From positions 2,617 to 34,285 of the forward strand of contig DEGR01000012.1 in NCBI GenBank assembly GCA_002351535.1: a DNA stretch of 31,669 bases, written 5' to 3'. This document shows, in pieces, positions 24,521 through 31,669 of this stretch (positions are counted from its first letter, which is position 1; each line of letters begins with the position of its first letter). A model generated the notes under the pieces. That model searched no databases, was not told where the DNA came from, and saw only the letters and a list, made by a program, of their open reading frames with translations. This DNA comes from Lachnospira sp. UBA2821 (lineage in GTDB: Bacteria; Bacillota; Clostridia; Lachnospirales; Lachnospiraceae). A program made the translations under genes and the position numbers.

Positions 24521-26773
24521 TTACACTCTTTCGTGACATGTTCTTGCTATAACATCAAGCTGCTGTTCTCTTGTTAAATCGATAAACTTAACAGCATATC
24601 CTGATACACGGATTGTAAAGTTAGCATACTCCTCTTTCTCAGGATGTTCCATAGCATCAATAAGTTTTTCTTTTCCAAATACATTTACGTTAAGGTGATG
24701 TGCACCCTGGTCAAAGTATCCGTCCATAACAGCAACAAGATTGTTAATTCTGTCATCTTCATTATTTCCTAATGCACCCGGATTGATTGTCTGTGTATTA
24801 GAAATTCCATCAAGTGCCCACTCATAAGGAATCTTTGTAACTGAGTTAAGTGATGCAACAAGACCATTCTGTTCTGCACCATAGCTTGGGTTTGCACCCG
24901 GTGATAATGGCTCACCTGCTTTACGTCCATCAGGCATTGAACCTGTAGCCTTACCATATACAACATTTGAAGTGATTGTAAGAATAGATGTTGTTGGCTC
25001 TGCATCCCTGTATGTGTGATGCTTCTCAATCTTATCCATAAATGTTCTTAATAACCATACACCAATTTCATCTGCTCTGTCATCATCATTACCATATCTA
25101 GGGAAATCTCCCTCGATTTCGTAATCTTTAACGATTCCATTCTCATCACGGATTGTCTTAACTTTAGCATATTTGATAGCTGAAAGTGAATCAATTACAT
25201 GTGAGAATCCTGCAATACCTGTAGCGAATGTACGCTTAAGGTTAGTATCCATTAATGCAAGCTCTGCTGACTCGTAGTAATATTTATCATGCATATACTG
25301 GATAAGGTTAAGTGTATTAACATATAATCCTGCAAGCCAGTCAAGCATAACATCATATTTCTTCATTACCTCATCATAATCAAGATATTCTGATGTGATT
25401 GGTTTATATGCAGGTCCTACCTGATCTCCTGTCTTCTCATCAATACCACCGTTAATAGCGTATAATAAACATTTAGCAAGGTTTGCTCTTGCTCCAAAGA
25501 ACTGCATCTCCTTACCTGTCTGTGTAGCTGATACACAACAGCAGATTGCGTAATCATCTCCCCATACAGGTTTCATAACATCATCATTCTCATACTGTAC
25601 AGAACTTGTATTAATAGAAATCTTTGCTGCATATTTCTTGAAGTTCTCCTGTAATGCTGATGAATAGAATACTGTAAGGTTTGGCTCAGGAGCAGGTCCC
25701 ATGTTCTCAAGTGTGTGTAAGAAACGGTAATCTGTCTTTGTAACCATTGAACGTCCGTCTACACCGATACCTGCAAGGTCAAGTGTTGCCCATACAGGAT
25801 CACCTGAGAATAACTGATTATATGATTCAATTCTTGCGAATTTAACCATTCTGAGTTTCATTGTGAAATGGTCAACTAATTCCTGTGCCTGTGTCTCTGT
25901 TAACACACCATTCTTAAGATCTCTCTCAACATATATATCAAGGAATGTTGTCACACGTCCAACACTCATTGCTGCTCCGTTCTGTGTCTTGATTGCTGCA
26001 AGGTAACCAAAGTATAACCACTGGAACGCTTCTTTTGCATTCTTAGCAGGATTAGAGATATCATATCCGTAAATATTAGCCATCTCTTTCATTCCCTTAA
26101 GCATTTTAATCTGCTCTGCAATCTCTTCTCTAAGACGGATAACATCATCTGTCATTGTTCCGTCACCACAGTTAGCAAAATCTTTCTGTTTTTCTTCTAT
26201 AAGATAATCAATTCCGTAAAGTGCTACTCTTCTGTAATCACCAACGATACGTCCTCTTCCGTATGTGTCAGGAAGTCCTGTCATAATCTTGTTACGACGT
26301 GCAAGTTTCATCTCAGGTGTATATGCATCAAATACTGCCTGGTTATGAGTTTTGTGATATTCTGTAAATATTTTGTGTAACTCAGGACTTGGTGTATATC
26401 CATACATTTCGCATGACTGCTCTGCCATTCTGATTCCACCATATGGCATAAATGCTCTCTTAAGTGGTTTATCTGTCTGAAGTCCTACTATCTGCTCTAA
26501 GTCCTTTAAAGATTCATCTATATATCCTGCACCATGTGATGTTAATGATGTGACAACGTCTGTGTCCATATCAAGAACTCCACCTTTTGCTCTTTCTTCT
26601 TTCTGAAGTTTCTGGAGTGCACCCCAAAGTTTATCTGTAGCCTCTGTTGGTCCTGCAAGGAACGACTCATCACCGTCATATGGTGTGTAGTTATCCTGAA
26701 TAAACTGTCTTACATTAATTTCTTCTTTCCAAAGTCTACCTTCGAAGCCTTCCCATTCCTGTTTCTGTAACAT
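24521..26773 (-). CDS. pflB: Formate C-acetyltransferase (pyruvate formate-lyase)
   Basis: 750 residues, the usual length. PflB is a glycyl radical enzyme that converts pyruvate and CoA to acetyl-CoA and formate under anaerobic conditions. The active-site cysteines lie in DDYAICCCVSATQTGK near residue 411. Here the run is three cysteines rather than the two of the E. coli enzyme. The glycyl radical motif RVSGYAVKFIDLTREQQ is near residue 724 at the C-terminus. Both PFL and glycine-radical domains are complete. ATG at 26771-26773 is preceded by AAGGAGG. Two sigma-A-like promoters lie upstream, and the activase gene lies downstream on the same strand. Confidence 0.97.
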   Translation of the reverse strand: MLQKQEWEGFEGRLWKEEINVRQFIQDNYTPYDGDESFLAGPTEATDKLWGALQKLQKEERAKGGVLDMDTDVVTSLTSHGAGYIDESLKDLEQIVGLQTDKPLKRAFMPYGGIRMAEQSCEMYGYTPSPELHKIFTEYHKTHNQAVFDAYTPEMKLARRNKIMTGLPDTYGRGRIVGDYRRVALYGIDYLIEEKQKDFANCGDGTMTDDVIRLREEIAEQIKMLKGMKEMANIYGYDISNPAKNAKEAFQWLYFGYLAAIKTQNGAAMSVGRVTTFLDIYVERDLKNGVLTETQAQELVDHFTMKLRMVKFARIESYNQLFSGDPVWATLDLAGIGVDGRSMVTKTDYRFLHTLENMGPAPEPNLTVFYSSALQENFKKYAAKISINTSSVQYENDDVMKPVWGDDYAICCCVSATQTGKEMQFFGARANLAKCLLYAINGGIDEKTGDQVGPAYKPITSEYLDYDEVMKKYDVMLDWLAGLYVNTLNLIQYMHDKYYYESAELALMDTNLKRTFATGIAGFSHVIDSLSAIKYAKVKTIRDENGIVKDYEIEGDFPRYGNDDDRADEIGVWLLRTFMDKIEKHHTYRDAEPTTSILTITSNVVYGKATGSMPDGRKAGEPLSPGANPSYGAEQNGLVASLNSVTKIPYEWALDGISNTQTINPGALGNNEDDRINNLVAVMDGYFDQGAHHLNVNVFGKEKLIDAMEHPEKEEYANFTIRVSGYAVKFIDLTREQQLDVIARTCHERV

Positions 26774-26823
26774 TGAATTTCCTCCTTAAAAAATGTACAA
26801 GTTAGTGGTTTCTAACGGTGTCC

Positions 26824-26850
26824 ATTATATATATTCACTTAAAAAGTCAA
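26824..26850 (-). promoter_or_regulatory. Proximal pflB promoter
   Basis: Minus strand TTGACT (26845-26850) and TATAAT (26824-26829), spacer 15; the overlapping TAATGG would give 17. A TGCGA/TCGCA pair, 14 bases apart, lies just upstream. A short GTTAG-N6-CTAAC stem sits in the leader. Confidence 0.55.
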
Positions 26851-26893
26851 TGCGAATAATGATAAAATGTCGCAACACCATATTGCAGTTGCT

Positions 26894-26922
26894 ATTATCA
26901 GTTATCCGCATCAAAATGTCAA
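26894..26922 (-). promoter_or_regulatory. Distal pflB promoter
   Basis: Minus strand TTGACA (26917-26922), 17-base spacer, GATAAT (26894-26899). If used, its leader is about 115 bases. Confidence 0.45.
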
Positions 26923-26976
26923 TATGTAGTTATGTATTTATTTCAAGCCACAAGATGTCCGCAATGAATCAGCACA

Positions 26977-29355
26977 CTATATATAAGATTCATCCAGTAA
27001 CCTTTCAAATTCTTCCTGTGTCAATGGTTTGCTGAAGTAATATCCCTGTATATAATCGCATTCCGCCTCTACAAGAAAGTCTACCTGTACCTGTGTTTCA
27101 GCCCCCTCAGCAATCACACTCATATTTACACTGTGTGCCATATCTATAATTGATTTGATTATATTTCTGACCTTATCATCATCACCTGTTATCTTCTGGA
27201 CAAATCCCATATCAAGTTTGATAATGTCAAATTCATAATCCCTTACTGTGCTAAACGAAGAAAATCCACTTCCAAAGTCATCAAGATACAGTTTTGCGCC
27301 CATTCCTCTTAGTATATCAAGCGTGTTGTTACCATAATTACTAAGTGCCGCATATGAAGTCTCTGTAACTTCAAATCTCTCAATTCCTTTTTCTAATTTG
27401 GAATTCTTGACACTTCGTATTATATCCTGCATCATTCCTTCATCATATAAATCCATCCATGACAGATTTATCGATATAGGCACAATTGAAAGTCCTTTAC
27501 AAATACGCTTCTCAAGGAACTTTCTGACGGTCATCTCCATATATGAATCAATCTGTGATATATGTCCCGTCTCCTCAAGTGCAGGAATAAACAATCCCGG
27601 AGAAATAACTCCTTTTTCCGTGCTGACCCATCTTACGAGTGCTTCTGCGGATGCAAGTCTGCCGGTCTTTGCTTCATATACCGGTTGAAAGAATGGTTTT
27701 ATCTCTCCTTTTTCAAATGCTGTATTAATGTTACCAATAAGCTCTGATTTATCAAGATACTGTTCATTCATATCCCTGCTGAACACCTCATAAGGTTTCA
27801 GATATTCATCTTTAATGTATCTTTTAGCCAGTTTTGCCCTGTCGCACATTCCTACAACTTCCATATTTCTGTCTATAACATTATATATACCACATTTAGC
27901 ATTCAGGCTTATCACTTTTCCCTTATAATTAAAATAACTTTTGCATGTGTCCGCAAGCACTCCATAGTCAAGCTTTTCCTCTCTTATAAGACACACAAAA
28001 TGATCTGCCTCAAGTCTTGCTACAATATCCGGCTGCAAAGATGATGTTTCCAGCATATGATACATAAATCTTAGAATTTCGTCTCCACCCGTAAGGCCAA
28101 ACATCTCATTATATGCCTTAAAATTATTAATGTTATAATAAAGAATTGCAAACTTCTCATCTTCTTTTGAATTCTTTATTATTTTTCCGGCATTTCTTAT
28201 AAAACCTTTCCTGTTCATTCCACCCGTCAGGACATCCCTCTCATATATTTCAGTGATGTCTTCCATCGTTACAAGAATACAGTCAGTAAACATTTTCACT
28301 CTTCTGAATGTATATTTCTTAAGTCGTTTTTCCCCCGAGGAAAGCTTATGGTATATGCTGAACTCGTATGTTTCCTGCTTATCAAGTCTTCTGCATACAT
28401 TTTCCAGATTAACCCTCTCAAGAAATTCTTCTCTCTCTTCTTCTGCTATAAATGTTCTCGCAACTTTATCTGAATAATAATCATACCTGTTACTTCTGTC
28501 ATTTGTTCTTGGTGAATTAAGATATTCTTTAATTTTCACTTTTTTATTCTCAACATCGACAACAGCTACCATCTCATATTCTTTTTCATAAAGCATTTTT
28601 GGCAGCACTTCATCAATATATCTCTCTGACATGTCAATACCATTAACAACACACTCAAGTTCATTGGTAACATCATTTGGAACTATATATCCTGTCGTAT
28701 GAACTACAACTCTTTTTCCAAAATAATCATATGGCATATTCATATCAAGTTGTCTTTTTCTTTGCTCAAAATTTTTCTTCAGATTATCAGAGCTGTATGT
28801 GTCGATGAATTTTTTTCTCTCTGTGACATCAGTAATTCCATTCGCAACATCACCTACAATCTTCTTCAAAGCCCTTTCATCATCAACACTTGCTTTAAAA
28901 TGATATACCATCCCGGTTGAATTATTTTTATGTTCTTCAATAATTCCCCGGTAATCCTGACTTATATCTCTTAAAAAAATGTATAACTGCTCACTGTTAT
29001 CATAAGCTTTAGCCATTACATCCAACGACACCCATCGCATTTTTCCGTCCACTAATCTTCTATATTTGAACCCTTTTATATTACCGCCGTCATATAAAAT
29101 GCTTTTAAGATTAGACACACTGATAAAATCCAACAATTCATCTATGTCATCTTTATGTATTTCCTCTGACAGACCTATTTGATCCGTGTAATCAGAAAAG
29201 CTCACTGTCCCCGCATTATCAGATACTTCATCAGTAAGTTCCATATATGTATTATTGGCAATATCTACAAGTCCTATCTTATAATATTTTACTGCAAGTT
29301 TAGTCATTGCATCAATAAACGCTCCGGCACTTATATCAAGCATACTTCTATTCAT
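26977..29355 (-). CDS. GGDEF-EAL protein, probable c-di-GMP phosphodiesterase
   Basis: 792 residues, no clear membrane helix, so probably cytoplasmic. About 370 N-terminal residues look like two PAS-type sensory segments. A GGDEF-type domain begins at DVLTGGMNRKGF near 375, but its catalytic signature is LEADHF near 448 instead of GGDEF, so cyclase activity is unlikely. The EAL domain (about 545-785) is intact: AEALVRW near 571, SINLSW near 629, FEVTET, LYLDDFGSGFSSFS near 691, IIKLDMGFV and IAEGAET near 752, with QGYYFSKPL near the end. These include the metal ligands and catalytic Glu of active phosphodiesterases. It should hydrolyse c-di-GMP, with the degenerate domain perhaps binding GTP as a regulator. 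AGGAGA precedes ATG at 29353-29355. It may be linked by read-through to the zinc-ribbon genes upstream. Confidence 0.93.
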   Translation of the reverse strand: MNRSMLDISAGAFIDAMTKLAVKYYKIGLVDIANNTYMELTDEVSDNAGTVSFSDYTDQIGLSEEIHKDDIDELLDFISVSNLKSILYDGGNIKGFKYRRLVDGKMRWVSLDVMAKAYDNSEQLYIFLRDISQDYRGIIEEHKNNSTGMVYHFKASVDDERALKKIVGDVANGITDVTERKKFIDTYSSDNLKKNFEQRKRQLDMNMPYDYFGKRVVVHTTGYIVPNDVTNELECVVNGIDMSERYIDEVLPKMLYEKEYEMVAVVDVENKKVKIKEYLNSPRTNDRSNRYDYYSDKVARTFIAEEEREEFLERVNLENVCRRLDKQETYEFSIYHKLSSGEKRLKKYTFRRVKMFTDCILVTMEDITEIYERDVLTGGMNRKGFIRNAGKIIKNSKEDEKFAILYYNINNFKAYNEMFGLTGGDEILRFMYHMLETSSLQPDIVARLEADHFVCLIREEKLDYGVLADTCKSYFNYKGKVISLNAKCGIYNVIDRNMEVVGMCDRAKLAKRYIKDEYLKPYEVFSRDMNEQYLDKSELIGNINTAFEKGEIKPFFQPVYEAKTGRLASAEALVRWVSTEKGVISPGLFIPALEETGHISQIDSYMEMTVRKFLEKRICKGLSIVPISINLSWMDLYDEGMMQDIIRSVKNSKLEKGIERFEVTETSYAALSNYGNNTLDILRGMGAKLYLDDFGSGFSSFSTVRDYEFDIIKLDMGFVQKITGDDDKVRNIIKSIIDMAHSVNMSVIAEGAETQVQVDFLVEAECDYIQGYYFSKPLTQEEFERLLDESYI

Positions 29356-29377
29356 ATTTCTCCTTAGATTTATTAAA

Positions 29378-29403
29378 AGAGGATGTAAATTATTACATCC
29401 TCT
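29378..29403 (-). terminator. Terminator after the zinc-ribbon gene
   Basis: Eleven-base perfect arms AGAGGATGTAA and TTACATCCTCT with an ATTA loop (29378-29403). On the minus strand TTTTAATAA follows. Confidence 0.8.
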
Positions 29404-29414
29404 GATTCAAAAAC

Positions 29415-30146
29415 TTAGTCTTCTGATTCCAGCTCCTCAAGTCTCTCTTTTATCTCTTTAATCTTCATGTCAGCATAATTTTTACTCTTTAATGCCTCAC
29501 CAAAGAAAGCCTTTTTGTTATTCTCATACATCTCTTCGAACTCTTTAAGTTCTTCCTCAAGTTGCTGTCTTTTCTGATTCTTCTTCTCAAGTTCCTGCTG
29601 CTGTGCCTTTGTAAGACCTGTATTTTCCTCTTCTTCATCATCCATGTCATCCTCAAAAGGATCATATGTACGAGTAAGAGGTTCATCATTCATTGGCACA
29701 TCATCAAGTCCCGGTATAATATCACCAATTACAGGTGCTGCCTGTACTGCCGGTTCTTCATGTACCGGTTCTTCCACAGATTCTTCCACCTGTTCAACTG
29801 TCGGTTCAGGTTCTGCTACAGGTTTAACTACAGGTTCAACTATTGGTTCAGGCTCAACTATTGGTTCAGGTTCTGCTACAGGCTGAACTACAGGTTCTGT
29901 TTTGACTACAGGCTCCGGTTTTGCTACAGGTTCAACAATAGGTTCATCATCAAATCCTATAACCGGGTCAGCCATTACCGGCTTATCTTCCATCGAAGGC
30001 TTAATATCAACACCTTCTATCTCACTTACTTTTTTCATTAATCTGACACGTGGATACTTAATCCCACAAAAGTCGCATACTGCAAATTCACCTGATACAT
30101 CCATTGTAAGGTTGTCTCCGCATATATCACACTGCATCATTCCCAT
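29415..30146 (-). CDS. Zinc-ribbon protein with acidic Pro/Glu/Val repeats and C-terminal coiled coil
   Basis: 243 residues. The first 30 hold two CxxC pairs (CDIC near 6 and CDFC near 24), a zinc ribbon. Residues 60-130 are a low-complexity string of 'EP.VEP.' and 'VAEPEP' units, likely extended and acidic. A conserved-looking GDIIPGLDDVP segment follows, then a run of acidic residues (DDMDDEEEE). The final ~70 residues are a charged coiled coil (QQLEEELKEFEEMYENNKK and onward). No membrane helix or signal peptide. I recognise no family beyond the ribbon. Its N-terminus is nearly the same as the 50-residue protein encoded just upstream, so the pair arose by duplication. AGGAGG is nine bases before ATG at 30144-30146. 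It could be an adaptor, but function is unknown. Confidence 0.87.
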   Translation of the reverse strand: MGMMQCDICGDNLTMDVSGEFAVCDFCGIKYPRVRLMKKVSEIEGVDIKPSMEDKPVMADPVIGFDDEPIVEPVAKPEPVVKTEPVVQPVAEPEPIVEPEPIVEPVVKPVAEPEPTVEQVEESVEEPVHEEPAVQAAPVIGDIIPGLDDVPMNDEPLTRTYDPFEDDMDDEEEENTGLTKAQQQELEKKNQKRQQLEEELKEFEEMYENNKKAFFGEALKSKNYADMKIKEIKERLEELESED

Positions 30147-30190
30147 CGTGTGGTTCCTCCTTTAATATACTACTAATTCTAATCTTTTAA

Positions 30191-30343
30191 TTAATTCTGA
30201 GATTTTTCTTTCTTGAGTTCTTCAACCTTAACCTTAAGTCTCTCTGTATCATGCTTAAGTCCACATACATCACATACTGCAAATGTTCCTGATACATCCA
30301 TAGATAATGTTCCACCACAGATATCACATTTAATTGTTCCCAT
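30191..30343 (-). CDS. 50-residue zinc-ribbon protein, paralogue of the next gene
   Basis: I translated the minus strand by hand from ATG at 30341-30343, preceded by GGAGG eight bases upstream. It reads MGTIKCDICGGTLSMDVSGT, then FAVCDVCGLKHDTERL and a short charged tail ending KEKSQN before TAA (30191-30193). Two CxxC pairs form a zinc ribbon. Over the first 28 residues only a handful differ from the 243-residue protein that follows after 44 bases (CDIC, MDVSG and FAVCD are shared). It lacks the repeat and most of the coiled coil. The longer frame through this region in another phase is a shadow. It heads a two-gene unit with a promoter at 30365-30393. Confidence 0.82.
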   Translation of the reverse strand: MGTIKCDICGGTLSMDVSGTFAVCDVCGLKHDTERLKVKVEELKKEKSQN

Positions 30344-30364
30344 AAAAAATACCTCCATTTTTTA

Positions 30365-30393
30365 ATTATGCTTTCGCAAACTGTATACATCAA
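30365..30393 (-). promoter_or_regulatory. Promoter of the zinc-ribbon gene pair
   Basis: Minus strand TTGATG (30388-30393), 17-base spacer, CATAAT (30365-30370), ending 21 bases before the ATG at 30343. Confidence 0.65.
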
Positions 30394-30413
30394 TTTTACA
30401 ACTTTTTACCAAT

Positions 30414-31652
30414 TTATTCAACATTATTTTTAATTATATAGTACTCTCCTGACGATAATTTCTTTTCGCTCTTTAAATTAACTTTCTTATCCTCATCATC
30501 AGCAACCCCATCTTTATCACCATGAATGAGAATCTTACCTTTTTTAACTGAATCAGGGTATTTCACACTCTGTTCTTTTGATGTCATATTTATCGAAACG
30601 AGTATGTTCCCTCTCTTATATGTGATTACACTTTTGCTTCCATCGTCTATTATCTTCATCGGCTCACCGAAATTGCCGTTAAATAATGCCTCATTCGTTG
30701 TCTTTATCTCACACAATTCTGTTAAAAGTCCCTGATACTTATAATCACCAAATCCGATATCATCTTTTTCGAAAAATTTAAGTGAAATATCCGTATCCTC
30801 TTCATTTCCGGAATATACAAGAGGCACACCTTCTGCAGTAAATATAAGCGACCATAATGCACCCATCTTATCATTCCCAAATCTTTTTTCAAGTGTTCCG
30901 TCATATGTATTTTTGTCATGATTATCTATGAAATTCATCTTATACGAGCCATATGGCACATCCGGATTAATAAGTCCTTCAAGGTCATCCGCTGCACTGT
31001 CTACAACTGATGTCATCTTGATTCCGTCATATAGAGGGAAATTATAATCACTGTCAAATGCTTTATTAAGAAGACTCACTGTGTTAGTGCCATCTTCTGC
31101 AACCATGTATATAGGTTTAACTTTGTCAAGTGCCTCCCTTGCCTCTTCCCAGAAATCACTAGGTACTCCCTGTGCATAATCACATCTGAAGCCATCCACT
31201 CCCATATCTTTAATCCAGTATGTCATGGCATCAATCATCGCAGCTCTCATATCTTTGTTCTTGTAATCAAGCTGTGCAACATCATACCAGTCCGTTCCCT
31301 GTGGTGATAAAATCTGTCCTTCATCATCCTGAAGATAATATTCCGGATGCTCTGTTATCCATGTATGGTCAAATCCTGTGTGATTGGCAACCCAGTCGAG
31401 AACTACATGAAATCCCATATCATGTGCTTCATCGATAAGTGCTTTAAATTCTTCATTTGTTCCGAATTCACTGTTAACAGTCTTATAATCCTGTATAGAA
31501 TAATACGAACCTAATGTTCCTTTCTTGTTAACCTGTGAAATGCTGTATATAGGCATAAACCACAATGTATTGACTCCCATATCCTTAAGTCTGTCCAGAT
31601 GCTTTTCAAATGCCGCAAATGTGCCCTCTTTTGTGTATTGTCTTACATTCAC
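30414..31652 (-). CDS. GH13 alpha-amylase-family protein, N-terminus uncertain or interrupted
   Basis: 412 residues are open in this frame. All four GH13 regions are present: VVLDWVANHTG (region I), GFRCDYAQG with the nucleophile Asp (II), YMVAEDGTN with the acid/base Glu (III) and FIDNHDKNT with the transition-state Asp (IV), so the barrel looks catalytically complete. The C-terminal ~80 residues form a beta domain. The family acts on alpha-glucans; exact specificity is not clear. The frame begins at GTG (31650-31652) with VNVRQYTKEGTF, which is normally the first barrel strand, preceded by a Tyr and an upstream segment. Here the codons before it are TCA-TAA-CAG, an in-frame stop where Tyr is expected. 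GTG has no ribosome site. Either the gene is disrupted or it restarts; upstream DNA is outside the window. Confidence 0.82.
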   Translation of the reverse strand: MNVRQYTKEGTFAAFEKHLDRLKDMGVNTLWFMPIYSISQVNKKGTLGSYYSIQDYKTVNSEFGTNEEFKALIDEAHDMGFHVVLDWVANHTGFDHTWITEHPEYYLQDDEGQILSPQGTDWYDVAQLDYKNKDMRAAMIDAMTYWIKDMGVDGFRCDYAQGVPSDFWEEAREALDKVKPIYMVAEDGTNTVSLLNKAFDSDYNFPLYDGIKMTSVVDSAADDLEGLINPDVPYGSYKMNFIDNHDKNTYDGTLEKRFGNDKMGALWSLIFTAEGVPLVYSGNEEDTDISLKFFEKDDIGFGDYKYQGLLTELCEIKTTNEALFNGNFGEPMKIIDDGSKSVITYKRGNILVSINMTSKEQSVKYPDSVKKGKILIHGDKDGVADDEDKKVNLKSEKKLSSGEYYIIKNNVE

Positions 31653-31669
31653 CTGTTATGAAGTGACCT

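Noticed and set aside
26774..26976. Rex (NADH-responsive) operator at the pflB promoter
   Set aside because: No TTGTTAA/TTAACAA-type palindrome is present; only a weak TGCGA/TCGCA pair was seen.
30187..30393. 68-codon minus-strand frame
   Set aside because: It is a shadow in another phase of the 50-residue zinc-ribbon gene, which has the ribosome site and homology.

Overview
The window looks like chromosome of a low-GC, anaerobic Firmicute, most likely a Lachnospiraceae-type gut or rumen clostridium. The evidence is AT-rich coding DNA with strong AGGAGG-type ribosome sites, a pyruvate formate-lyase and activase pair, ECF-type vitamin uptake, Big2-repeat secreted proteins and sigma-A-like promoters. 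I cannot name the species. No rRNA, tRNA or CRISPR array was seen.

Layout. 1-1680 is a mobile-element graveyard: a more GC-rich IS66-family transposase running off the left edge, then two decayed fragments of a PD-(D/E)XK (Rpn-type) nuclease/transposase in scrambled order, with two perfect DnaA-box sequences nearby. 1679-2785 encodes an unrecognised four-helix membrane protein, and two very long near-perfect hairpins (2863-2995) separate it from a heterodimeric ABC exporter pair (3011-6550). Next come a TrhA/hemolysin III protein (6689-7369), divergent from an ECF transporter S component (7593-8111).

8179-19083 is one long minus-strand operon for a surface polysaccharide. In transcription order it encodes a GT4 glycosyltransferase, a Wzx-type flippase, a pyruvyl-transferase-family protein, a GT2 glycosyltransferase, a large polytopic GT-C/polymerase-like protein, a 1352-residue secreted heparinase II/III-like protein with Big2 repeats, and a YfcE-type phosphoesterase. 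The set suggests assembly, export, decoration and extracellular trimming of one polymer.

19241-21663 is a SulP anion transporter with a downstream TetR regulator. A perfect palindrome just after the sulP promoter is the likely operator. purC (21873-22748) diverges from it. 22883-26773 is pflB-pflA-nth; an 18-bp tandem repeat and a hairpin lie in the pflB-pflA gap. 26977-29355 is a c-di-GMP phosphodiesterase (degenerate GGDEF, intact EAL). 29415-30343 holds two tandem paralogous zinc-ribbon proteins, one of only 50 residues. The right edge is a GH13 alpha-amylase-family gene whose frame is closed by a TAA just upstream of its first conserved strand, so it may be broken.

Almost everything from 1679 rightward, except the ECF gene and purC, is on the minus strand. 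Hairpin terminators or inverted repeats mark most transcription-unit boundaries. The observations most worth checking are the paired long hairpins, the zinc-ribbon duplication, the repeats between pflB and pflA, the TetR-SulP operator, the secreted lyase in the polysaccharide operon, and the GH13 stop codon.
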